Source: Sipunculus nudus
Lineage: Eukaryota > Annelida > Sipuncula > Golfingiida > Sipunculidae
Assembly (NCBI GenBank): GCA_026874595.1
Contig: CM049315.1
Span: 10,184,664-10,248,663 of the forward strand
Direction: 5' to 3'
Length of the DNA: 64,000 nt
A program made the translations under genes and the position numbers. How positions within the stretch are numbered: position 1 is the stretch's first letter; every line of letters starts with the position of its first letter. Positions 25,679 to 38,400 of this stretch are shown piece by piece. The notes under the pieces are model-generated. The model saw only the letters and a program-made list of their open reading frames with translations. It made no database searches and was not told the origin of the DNA.

Positions 25679-27692
25679 ACGGTCCACACGCCACGTCAAG
25701 CATGTCGTACAAGAAAACAAGGGTTATGTAAAACTATTTATTACTCAAATATTCCTCATAAAAGCATTTTATATACAAACATGATCTGTTGCAGATTAGC
25801 TGTGAATGGAATATATCACTTGAATAGTTTATCTACACGTTCTCCCCCCCCCCCCCCCTCCCTCCCCCTCTCGATCGCATGGTCCTGGTGTCTACTGAAG
25901 CTGGCACTTTATACATAACAACGTGGTCAGAAGCGCCTGTGTTTATGGACATTACACTTTTGCTTAACCTTGCAGGTACCACTCTTATCAGTATGTCATT
26001 TCTGCAAACTGTCAACAATATCTAAGTATCTCTGGTGTGTGTTGAACATTCTATATCCTGAAAACTATCTTTAAGACCGCTTTCTTTTTAATATTGGAAG
26101 TGTCTGGACAAAAACTCTGTGTTTGTATGTACGTAAATCATATCTATTCACTCGTAACTGCTATATTTTAGTAATTTTTACTGTTTTGTTGTTTCTTTTT
26201 TCTCATATTTTCCTTCCATTATTAAGGATATAGGTTTTACACTTAGAATAATTAGAACTTAGAAAGAATAGTTAAAATACCTGTTTGTCTGGCATTCAGA
26301 TATACCTATGAGTAACAGCGCTTTCTTATCATTGTTTTCACTCTCTTGAAATTTGTTTTTCCATTTTGACAACAAGACTCCCAGATAAAGTTTCTATAAA
26401 AGGAAACTGAGAGACAGCTGTCTAATGATAAGGCTTAAAATAGTCTCAGGGATATGCACACCCATTGTCAGCTGATGTTCACGGGTCATAAATACCAGGC
26501 AAAACAATCTGTCCCATAAGTAAAAGGATTAAAATCACAATTACCTGCACATAATGTAGAACTGTTCCTTACCTTAAGTCTCGGAATTTCTATATATAAA
26601 TTCCTTATCTCAATGGCACATACTGAATCAAATCAAGCAACAAACAATTCATTTTCAAGAGATCTGGCCTTTTAGAAAGTGTTCTGAAGAGCAGTTTTCA
26701 TGAGTGACTATACACTACAATCTCTATTCACAGTTACAGAAAAATGCAATTTCATACTTCATGGAACCTGTCCATAAATACAGACAAACGTACTCATGTT
26801 CTGTATGCACTTATGTGCCTCAATATTGACACAAATACAAATAGGAGATCAGATTGTGAGGAAAAACAAAACATATGCTACATGCAGACTGGCCTTGGTA
26901 CAAGTTGTATCAAGTCTGTGCCATAGTTGTCCCATACTCCCACCAGGACAGACAGGAACTTGTTCGATGAAACCATGAAAATATAACACACACATGCACC
27001 CACACACACCACATTAAGGTGCTCCTTGCACACTATGCTGCCTTTTTCAGTCACTGTTATCCTAGCAGCTGCCTTTTAAGTGACTCTTACCCACACTAAC
27101 TAATGAGACAATAGAATCCCACCCTAATTTTCAAAGATCAAAATCAAAATACTATACACAATGACAATCAGGGTCAAACAGAACTTGGAAAAAATATCTA
27201 TTTTTCATATGTTGGTATTTGTAACATTGTTGTTAGTTGCTTGGTCCCTATCCACTTCCTGCAATCTTTCACAACAAAATGCAGGCAATAAGCTGCTTCT
27301 TTTCACTGATTTTACTTAACCGAGACAACCTGAGTGAACCTTGGTTCCAATTTGAAAACAGCACAGTTTCACTGTCATATTCATGAGAAATTAAGCATAT
27401 CCTTTAAAGCAAAGATCCTGTTATTTTAAAATAATGCTGGAACTTCCCAAATACAGGCATAACATTGGTTTCTGGACATAATACACAGGTGATTTCCCAA
27501 AAGATACCCTGTCATGATATGCTCTGGGACATGCATAGTGAATATGCATTCTAAAATTTTTGGGTCAAAGGTCATTTTCAGAAAAGGAAGGTCTTAAGAA
27601 CAGGTTTATTTTGGCTGTGCTCTGTGTATTTGTAACAGTGAATAATGGCAGGATACTTTGTTTGAAAAAAGAAATCTCCTCCCTTTTTTTTC

Positions 27693-27824
27693 AGGGGTGG
27701 AAATAAGGGGGTGGGGAGATTTGGAGGGTTTGAACACTCTATAGGGAGGACTTTCCTTGTAGTATTGTATTAGTCCCTTATTGTACATTTTAATCAATTT
27801 CCTACTAAAAATCCTGGACCCACC
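27693..27824. repeat. degenerate GGGGTGG-ended element
   Basis: AGGGGTGG at the left and ATCCTGGACCCACC at the right match the ends of the 42011 copy in inverted arrangement. The interior is diverged. It may lie in the 3' UTR or just beyond. Confidence 0.3.
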
Positions 27825-28402
27825 AATGTTTATTTCTGCAATTTTTACATTAACAAAGTAACTGAGCATAAGAATATGTATGCAACAATAGCAAGTATAA
27901 ACCATTTTGAATCAAAAACAACACACACACACAGATGCATGACACACATGATATAATGAGATGTGAATGATGACTGAAATGATCAACCATAAATCTTTAA
28001 CAACAACATTCAGGGCAAGCTCCCCAGCACAGGTATTGGTATTTTGCAGTTCAGTAAAACATGCAGAACGTTAAAATATTGTCAACACCTGTACGTATAT
28101 CTACCTTTGTGTCTTAACACATCAGGATCAACATAACACTAATTCAGTAACAATATCAACCATTCTATGACAGCTTGTGCAGTGGGAAGCAGTGGACTCG
28201 GGATTATTCCCCCAGCTCAGAGTCCTCCATCAGGCTGTCAGTTAGATACTAAGTATCGGTTTCATGCTGTGTGAGATAATATTTTTCTGCTTGCAGGCTT
28301 TATCAGGAAGGCACTTGCGGCTGCAGCTCTGTTGCACCGACACACAGCCTTCGCAGTACATCATCAAGGACAGTTCATAACGCTACCACGATGGCCTTGA
28401 CC

Positions 28403-28408
28403 TTTATT
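28403..28408 (-). terminator. candidate poly(A) signal of the E74-like gene
   Basis: The minus strand reads AATAAA about 235 bases after the stop codon. An ATTAAA variant lies closer, at 28469-28474, and further AATAAA words lie at 27829-27834 and 27605-27610. Sequence alone does not show which is used. Confidence 0.3.
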
Positions 28409-28641
28409 ACCTACAAGTCTCTCTGATTGGTACACACACCTCACTTCACTGTTCATATATGGAATGAATTTAATTTTTGAAATTTTTTTTCAATTCTGTC
28501 AGTCTCTCATTATGCTGTGGCTATAGGGGCACCACCTGGTGGCAAGCCCTCATACCAGCCTGAGAGAGGTTGAGCAGTCTGTGTGGCACCAGTATCGTTT
28601 TTTGTGCATGCTATAGGTAGCTCCCTGATTTTGAAACGTTG

Positions 28642-28750
28642 CTATGAATTACTACAGTCTATTTCTACAATGTCTGTCGGAACATATGCGAACTGGTACA
28701 CCAATCGTTGGCCATCAACTTTGTTCAGGATTCCCCGGGCATAGTAATAC
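28642..28750 (-). CDS. Eip74EF: E74-like gene, coding exon 8 (ETS C-terminus and stop)
   Basis: The acceptor is TTTATTTGCAG. The exon encodes [20 protein letters not shown], then [15 protein letters not shown] and TAG at 28642-28644. The ETS wing is intact. The end resembles Drosophila E74, whose ETS domain is also almost C-terminal. Vertebrate ELF1/2/4 instead carry long C-terminal tails. Confidence 0.97.
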
Positions 28751-29416
28751 CTGCAAATAAACCAAAACAAAATCAATTTTGAATCAGATATAATGACACG
28801 CGCTGATAATACAGTAGAAACTTCAACAGAATGGACTTGTAGCAAAGAGTGACCTCAAGCTTGTATCTTGGAAGGGGCATCATCTGCACACAATAATTTG
28901 AATTTTATTTATATATCTATCAAAGATTGTAAGGGAATGGACAACTACAGAACTGAAAATCATGAATGTGTATGTATGTGTGTGTGAATGGGTGACATTA
29001 GTTCATAAAATTTATCTTTCAATTGAACACTTTTTAGCCTCGCCTCACCATCATGCTAATATCTGTTACTGCCCTCCAATAAGTATTTATAACTGACACA
29101 AATATATCAAAATTATTAATATATGAATAATAATGTTACACCAAGTTTAAACAGCAAAACATCTGACATACCTGAGCGCTCTTCCCATGGTCTCATAGTT
29201 CATGTCAGGTTTATTCTTGTGGAGGCCCCATAACCTGGATACTGCCTTTGAGTCGACCAATTTGAAGATTCCCTTTTCTCTGTCAGCCCATTTTATATAC
29301 CTTGGACAGTATTCTTTATTTTGCAGTAATTGTAGTAAAAATTCCCACAAATAGGTGGCACCACCTGTAAAATTAGATAAAATGTGTCAAAGTGAGGAGG
29401 CAATGTATATTCACAG

Positions 29417-29492
<76 letters not shown>

Positions 29493-32400
29493 GTATGTAT
29501 AATACTGAAATTCTACAATCCAACTAAAACATCACCTCTGAAAAATTTATCACATAAATCACAAAAACATAAACTTGTTAAACATTTGGCAATGTAAAAT
29601 AGCATAAGGTATGATATGAAATAAAGCATGTACTTCTGTGTGCATGTATAATATCCATAGTCAATGATTTCATGACAAAACATGAAGGATCTTAAATGAA
29701 TATAACTAAATATTTATATAGGTATGTATGAAGATTTAATTTGCATGGTTAAATATCAACATTTACCTTCTCGCCTTCGTCTCGGTTGTGACACCGGACT
29801 TTCTGGACTTTTTGGTTTCCTTCCTGTAATAATAAAAGACCTAATTGTACTCAACAGAACACAAGCATACATATCAACAGTTCCATTAAAATGTTTACAA
29901 CATATGGGAGCTAAACAATATTACTAATGGCTAAAGGAAGTCATTTTATTTAATATTAGTATTAAACAATTGCAGATCTTCAAGTCATGTCCTTGCTTAG
30001 TATGAAAAATGATATTGAACAAAACATCAACTAAAATGGCTAAAACATGAGTTGTACTAAAGTAAGGATCTGTGGGATGCAGGCCTTCTAAACAGTGCAC
30101 TGTAAAGTGTAAAGATAAGATAAATCTTCTTGCTTTAAACTTGTGCCATGAAGCCAGCTTGTTTCATGGTGAAGAACCAACAATGAAAAAACTGTCATGT
30201 CTTTTGTTTCTGAACTAGCGAAGAAATTTTTTTACCAAATTAAAAAAAACTGTCTGGAGAATTCAGCATATAACCTGCAGATGTTCAGACATTTAGCTAT
30301 TATTGGCCATTGTATTGTAGGGTTAAGAACCGAATGTTAAGGCCCCAGAGACAAATAACCACTCTGATGACACATCCCAAATGGAGGAATCTGTATCAAA
30401 ACGAATGCGTCGTTTACGATCATGGACAAAGACCTTGGGACTAAGTCAGAGGCTCCGTAGGACCATAAATATACCAAAAAGCAGGATTTATTCTTGACAA
30501 TCTACTTCCTTGTTTTGTGACAAGTTTTTATTCTCTAATTTGCCTGGAGGGTCACATTCTCCAAGGAGCCCATATAAAAATTCATACGGCACATAACAAC
30601 ATACACAACTTTTTATGTGCAGATTCAAATGGAGTTCTCCCTACCGGATAGGGACATAAAGGTTATGGCATTTGCTTTTCTCTAAAAATTATTCATGCTG
30701 ATTGCAAAATAGTTGGTCATAAATATTGTAGCCTCTGCAATAAATCATCCATTTTCTACATAATACAGAATTTCTCCCTTTTTTCGTAAGTTGTGTTGGT
30801 CTGTGGCCAGAGAAGGAATCTAGTATTTTTGTCGAAAAAATATTCATGCATTTTTATTTCATACTGTATTTTATAATTATGGAACTTCATTTTTATCAAA
30901 TAAATATAATGTACATTGCTGCCCTACATGCAAAGAGGCAGAACGGGCAGAAGGTAACTGACTCACCTTTCCTACAATGCTGTTGGCGTGTGGGCGACGT
31001 GGGCGGTGACCCAAGGTCACTGGACACTGATGACCCTCCGTGACATTGGTGTGGCAACAAGGCTTGGGGGTACGCATGACGGAGGTGATCTGTAACAGAA
31101 ATAATCAACCTCCAGTAAAACCTTCCAAGACTTTTGGCAAAAAGTATCAAAATGTCTAGCCATGCAGCAAAAGCGATCTTCATAAATAAATACATGCTCT
31201 GACAGAAACAGGGGGTACACTGTAGTGTAAGGATGTCTAGCTGGACAATAAATTGTGCATCAAAGTTTTACCATATAACTGCTATTCTATCTTTTACAAA
31301 AGACTTTTTAAAATTCCCAACAAAAAATTTGAAGACAAAGTCAACATAGAATATCTTAACCATCTTCAGACTATTTACTTATGTGTCCCTTTTCATGCAT
31401 GTCCCTAAATTTTTTTGCCCCTATCAATCAAGAAATCATCACCAAATAAATCAATGCAAGATGTCAAATAGCTTTATGTGCGGTTTGAACTTTCTAGCCA
31501 ATTACGGTTCATTTATTTTGTCATAAAGTACTAGGTAGTTGTAAACTGATAATAAAAGTAAAGAGGTCAGCACTCTGATGATTCAATGACTGGTGTGCAA
31601 ATATGTAAATAAGACCAGTAGTTCCTTATCTTACAGTACCATCTTAATCCTGTTAGCAAATGGCATGTGACAATCACAAACTGCTTTAGTTACCAGATCA
31701 CAAACTCAATTAATAACTTAAAAAAATGTTTTTATTAATCAACCCAGTTTACAATCTGTGAGACAAAAAATGCTATCTTTGACAAGCAATCACATTATCT
31801 ATGTCATCTTAATGAGTTCACAGGAAGCATAAAGGTTTTTGTGACTGCATTTTAAACAGACATACACCCATAACAAGTTGCACTTGGAACATGGTGGAAC
31901 CTCTTAAATCATAGATAAGACTGGAATGTCCTAAACTTGGAGCAGACAGTGAAAAAAGTGGCCCAATTGATAATGTTCACAAGTGTCCCCAAACAGGAAC
32001 TATACCCATCAGATTGTTCCTTTATCGTAAATATGCTGACTAATACCCCTTAACTTGACTTGTTTTAATGAATACTGCAGGAGTAAATGGACAGAAAACA
32101 TTCATGTGTTATCATGGGGCAATGTACATGGGTTGTCTGAGGGAAAGCTTTAAATCTATCACCAACCTGATAATGGACCATCCAGGTAGCAATACCATAG
32201 CCATTTATTTAATGAGAACTCTCTGATTGCATTCTTGTGCAGAACTCCGAAACCGTAATATAAACATTTCCTACTTGTTGAGCAGGTATCGAAGGTCACG
32301 TCACAGATGACAAGTGCAGATGCACCAAGCTCTGATCATGAGAGATACTCAACTGCACATGCTAATTTCTCATCTAATGTTATCTCTGTCCCTCTGACCA

Positions 32401-35400
32401 CGAGTCATCTCAACAAAACATGTACATATCAGGGTTCAACCTGTCAATTCTTCATTCACACCACAAACCTACACACAATGTCAGCTGGCCCTGGTGTTCA
32501 AACAATTCAACAGGACCGATGCCAATTGATGTCTAAAAAGAGTCCTACACAATGAGAGATCTTTTACATTGCCCTGTGCTGTGTTTCTCGTAGACATGTT
32601 TGACTATTTTAATTTTAATGAATTCAATTATGTCTACCTAACATTGATTAAGTCCTGTGTACACTTTAAACTGACAGATATATTTATTATATTACACACA
32701 CATGTGGACTCTTAGTTTTTTTTGTAATGGTATGCAATAATACCTGAATACAACTCTATGACATGTTATCAGCTTTAACAGTCTGCTTATTTAAATTAAC
32801 CTAGCTGAACTATGATAAATATAGACACAAAAAGTTGACAGTGTAACTTTCTGTTTTATTTATAAACCTGACTTAAGCTATGAAAATACATAATAATAAT
32901 CCTTGTAATATTTTCATCATGAAACATCCAAGATTTTTAATTAAGTAAATCACAACAAGACCTGTATTTAAATAAAAACAAGATTTGTTAATTTATATTT
33001 TAAGCCTTGCTAGTTGGGCTATTCCTATATCTTAAAGAAAGGGCAATAAGTCTAATACTGGTCGTGGTTAAAAGGTTTCTAAATCTACCTGAAGATTAAT
33101 TAATGTTTCATAGGCACTGCATGGGTATACAACACCATATGGCTCTTATGTACATAATGTGCTGGGGGGGGGGGCAGTACATAGTATAATTTATTGTTTG
33201 TGCACATATTGAAGGTCACTGATATATCACTGATAAACTCTGTCCTGATTCAACACTGATGTTACAGCTTTTGACTTCAACCTCTACTAAAAACGTCACA
33301 ATTGGTGGATGCAAATTCAAATTGGGCCAGCTGTCTAATCTGGTGTTTCCTGTCAAGTATCTGTACTTCCTAGCCGGCCTGTCACCATATCAGGGCACCC
33401 CAGGTTTATGTCAACTCGCACTTTTTAGAGGATATTTACACAGGGCCTGCTATGCGCAGATCTCTATTCTAAGCACTCCTTTCATTTGAAGTTTAATGCA
33501 CATTCAGCTGTCCGGTTTGTATAGGAACACCATACAATCAGGCTTTTGCAGAACTGGTCTTTTTTCAAGCCTAAATATACAACACAAGCAAATACTAATT
33601 GTTGTACCGATCTGGGTCACCAAGCTTATTTAAGACAGCTATAATAAGCTTAGCTACGACATGACAAGGAAATAAACTGTCAGGCACTTGGTGCATTGAG
33701 TGCATGAGGTTCTAAGACACAGGAACACCCGAGATAAAACCTGGATCCACAGTATATTCTAATACCAACTTCATTTTTGGCAATCGTCATGACTCAGCAA
33801 ACTTGAACTTACACCCACTCTTTTCCCTTCAGATCACATGCAACAAAAGCTGTTCGGTCACTTTTTTTTTTTAACTCAGTGGAATGTTCCACACAACCAG
33901 GTTAAATCAGTATATGCCACACCCCAAACACAACCCTGACCTGGCTAAACCACAGCTCAACTAAGATTCAACATGCACTGAAGTTCAACAAGTGCAATAG
34001 TCTCATAATAAATCACCTCTGACCTTTGAATGTTAAAAGAAAACTGTCAAGTCATTCTATGTTGATCTTCTATTATTTTTTAAACATGTGTTAATGAGCT
34101 CTACAACTATTCACCACAGATACATGAAAAAAGATGTATAGGTATAAAATGTGCAAACTTATTTTGTAAACTAAGTAATTTAAAGGCAGAAAATTACTCA
34201 ACTGCACATAATTTTCCTCAAATATATGAATTTTCCATTGATTTTATAGAAAGTAATTTAAAAGCAGAAATTTCTCAACTGCACCTAATTTCCTCAATCT
34301 GAAGTTCAAATATATGAATTTTCTATTGATTTTAAAGAAAGTAATTTAAAAGCAGAAATTACTTAATTACACATAATATCCTCAATCTGAAGTGCAACTA
34401 TATGAATTTTCTACCAATTTTAAGAAGTTATCTTTTACAAGTTTAGGCATCTCCAAACACATCTTTAAATTACCCAAGTCCACTTCAGGTAAAATTATTG
34501 CTTAACAAGTACACAGTAATATTTCTGAGTAGACACTTATCCCAGTTCATCTGGGTTCACTGATGTTCATGGCATTAAGGCTAACTTGGTAACTAAGTAA
34601 CTCTTAATAAACTTTAATAAACTTCACAGACCAAATGAATTGTTATCATAATTTTAACTCCAAATGTAATCAAATCACTTAGAGATGAAGTTATCTATTT
34701 CTGATGATTTTCCTGTATTGTCATAAAGATAAAATAAGTGCAAGAATAAAGGAAAGTATTATATACAAAGGCAATACCAGTCTGTTTTCTAAACACTGGC
34801 TTATACAATGAGTTAGAAGGAAATGTAAAAAAAGGATGAAATTAGTATCCAAGACAAAAACTTCAGATGTGTCAGTGACCTTGGCCTCTGGTGTCCATGA
34901 AACAAGCCTGTCTGAGTTTCTGGGTTCAACCTTAAGACAAATTTTTTCAAGTTTTTTTTTTTTTTTTGCACAGATATAACTCTAGTAATCCATAAATGTT
35001 CTGGATAAAATACAAGCCAACACTTCAGGTGAAAATAAATTTACATATTTTTATATGAATAAATCAGATCAGGCATAGTCCCATCATGAGTGACTGAGGT
35101 GAACACCTTGTGACTATAAGGGACCCATGACAAATGGTCTTTACTGGGGTGGGGATCCGTCCTTGTAATATATAACTATAACTGACATAAACATCACTGA
35201 ACTCTGGCTATTTGATGTTAAAAATAGGGATGTCCCTTAGTCAAATACTCCAGAACAACAACCCCATCAATCATCCCAGCAGGAGTCAAGACTTTCCAAG
35301 CAGATCAAAACAACTCTGTTTGTAGTCTACACCTGAACCGCTGACAAGTCAAGCATGGCCATTTCTAGACCTTAACACACTCTCAATGACCACCAAGTCA

Positions 35401-38400
35401 GTGATCTCAGACCGGTCATGCTGACCAGCTGATTGACACTGAGAGGGGCCACATGTTTAAGTATTATCTTCATCCATAAGCAGCGGATGGTTCAGGTGTG
35501 TGAGGTAAGCATCTGCACACCTGGATGTTCATACCATGCATCAAATGGCTGATCATAGCTCTTGTAAACCAAAAATCTATGAACCTGATAAACAATACAT
35601 CCTAAAACTAAAACTGCTGAATCTGTCCCCTTTTATTGGCCCAGACCATAATTCAATGGTTCCCTAGCCCAATGTCCTACCCTTCCATAAAGTTTCATTT
35701 AAATTACTTTTTTTTTAATTATGTAAATAAACTAACAATCCAACAAAGAGATACAGAAGAAAACATTACCTTCTTAGCATAAGTATTATTCACAGTAATT
35801 AAGAAACATATAACTGAAATTAAATTCCAGAATATTATATTTAATATATAACTTAAGAACTAAAAAATACAGATGTTTCTATAGTGTTTTAGTGTGATCC
35901 AATGACATAAAACATTTCAATTCAAAAGTTTTGATTTCTAGGGAAGCACTGTAGTCACAAAACAACAGCAAATGCCCTTCAGAACTGAACCAAGCATGTT
36001 AACACAGGAGTTAATTTTTATTTCTGGTTGGTTATTACTATGATTATGTTACACCATCAGGCCTCAATACGGGTAGCTTCACTGCATCGCTTCATTATTC
36101 ATCATCGGAGCATGTCCAAATCTGTCACAGGAAGGAAAGGTACGGAAGCTGCACCGTAAAGCTACGCTGGAAGATAGATGGTCATACACCGCTGGCAGCT
36201 TCATATCCTGTCCTTGGTCTGCGCCGGCAGTGATGACGCACCAGTTCCCAGTTAACAAATAGTTAAGTTTCCTGTATGATAGCCCACTCTACTTTGTAAA
36301 CACCGATAACTCCCTGTTGGGCCGGCTAATGATGTCATCATTGGGAAAAAATCTCCTTCAGCTAATACCCTTATTAAATGAATAACTGTCGTTGTTCCAT
36401 GGGCGTCCAGCAGCCCCCATGCTGGCTGCTCACCCCTGGTGGGCAAATCTATCCAATACATAATTAACAATGCTTGCAACATGATTGGCTCATTACTGGC
36501 ATTAATTGAGAATTAACTGTAGAAATGAAATGGAAAAAGGATGATACATTTTTTAAGCTGGTACGTATGATATCAGATCTGCTTGTTCACATTTGAGTGG
36601 GTGTGGAGCTATGGCTGTATTTATATTTGTTACATGATTACAGCAACAGAATGCTGATTACATCAGCTGTGCAAATGCTCGCGAAATAAATGTCTGTTTC
36701 TGAAAAATAATCCTGCACTCATCCTTACAGAATGTGGCATTTGCAACAAAGTGCCTAACAATGTGGAACATTTACTTATTTTAAGAAATACTTAAGTCCT
36801 GAATTAACTTTTACACCTATGGTTGAAAAATATGCAATAAACTAAAAATTTTGAAACTTTAATTGTAACTTAAACTTTTTAGAATTTAACATTCATTTTT
36901 ATAATTGGCTAATTTTCCTTTTCTGAGAATATAATAAAATGAAGTTTCATTTGTTTAATTAAAATGTGCTTTTGCAGATGTAATTTAGAATTCCAGCAAT
37001 TGTAAATAACTGTAGAGGCTTGAAAAACAGACAACAGAGCACAATTAATATGTTTGAAGATAGTGCCAAGAGAGAAAAAAGAACAGTCAGGAAAAACACA
37101 AGTATTACAAAATATGCAGACATATAGTCAACAGTGTGCTAATTAAACAGGATGGTATGTGGCACATTTGTTTTACAGATAACGTGAAAATGACGTAAAA
37201 ATAGGGCTGCCGAGGGTAGTTTTGCTCCATAAATAGCTGGCACTGTATTTATTTCCTCAAAGCAAGCGTAAACTGTCTGTACTATAATGGCCAATTGTCA
37301 AGGCGGAAATATCTGTGATGGCAACGCCTTGGTTTACGAAAAGTGCACCGACCATGGTTCAGTGAGCAAACCTGAATGTATCTAACGACTTAGGAGGGCG
37401 TTACCGTAAGTAGTCAGCTCTGACATGGTCTGAATACGAAAGATGAAGAATGAGTTTTATGTCACGTATTGAAACAAATTACCACCTTGCAAAGTCTTTT
37501 TTGCCTTCAAAGGAAAATCAGGATATATTTATTTCCTTTTTTGTTCCTTTTATTCAGGTCAGGCTTTAATGAGAAGAGAAATCATGTTCCAAGTGCAAAC
37601 TATGACATCCAGGAGCATATAGCATGTCACATTCACCTAGCACATCATTCATTTGCACATCTATGCAATAAATTTTCCTCTTTGGAATTTTTTTTAAAAG
37701 TTCTACCCCCTACCATCATGTTTCCATCTTGACATAACATAAATATCATATTTCTGTAGAACTTAAAGCAATCATGTCTTGTATATTATTATCTTATAAA
37801 AATGACAAATCTAAGTGTGTTTAAGAATAATTGTCAGGTTATGAGATTTTGTCCACAAATTTGAAACAGAAAACAAAAGCATTGTTAAATTAAGATTAGA
37901 TAAAGCAGAAAACCATGTAGAACAGATGAACCAATCTTTAACTGCCAAATAATCTTTCTTTGCATATTTATATGAATTCTGTATGCACAGAAATAAGACT
38001 ACATGCTTCATGTGACTAAAACATTTGGACAGAGACATATTTATAAATATTATTCCTTGGAAAAAATTATTATTTGTGGGATCTTTTTTAACTCCTAGTA
38101 CTCCTTTTACTCAGTTTGTGATACAGATTGTGAATGAACCACTGAACCCACTTTGAATAAAATGATGACACTCAGTACAATGCATACTACCACCAAGGCC
38201 CGACAATCCTAAGTACCTGATAAACTCCTTGTTCCTGAGCCATGCTAACTTTCAATGGAGGTTTCCCTGGCCCCATGGACCAACCCTCAGTAAAGTATCA
38301 GAGTAATTGGTTCAGTAGTTTTCTAAAATGATGCTCATGAACGAACAAACAAAATTTAAACCAACAGATGTGAGTGAAGACATGTTCTGCTTTATGGAAT

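Larger units (their letters stand above)
24781..28641. other. region 3' of the E74-like gene: intergenic plus possible 3' UTR
   Basis: No other gene is recognised. From about 28641 leftward this is transcribed 3' UTR of the minus-strand gene for an unknown distance. The stretch includes a motif cluster at 25510-25678, a C run at 25844-25858 and a GGGGTGG-ended repeat at 27693-27824. Confidence 0.5.

Noticed and set aside
30877-31220. Other minus-strand frames over exon 5
   Set aside because: Only the [11 protein letters not shown] frame joins exons 4 and 6 in phase; the others are overlaps.
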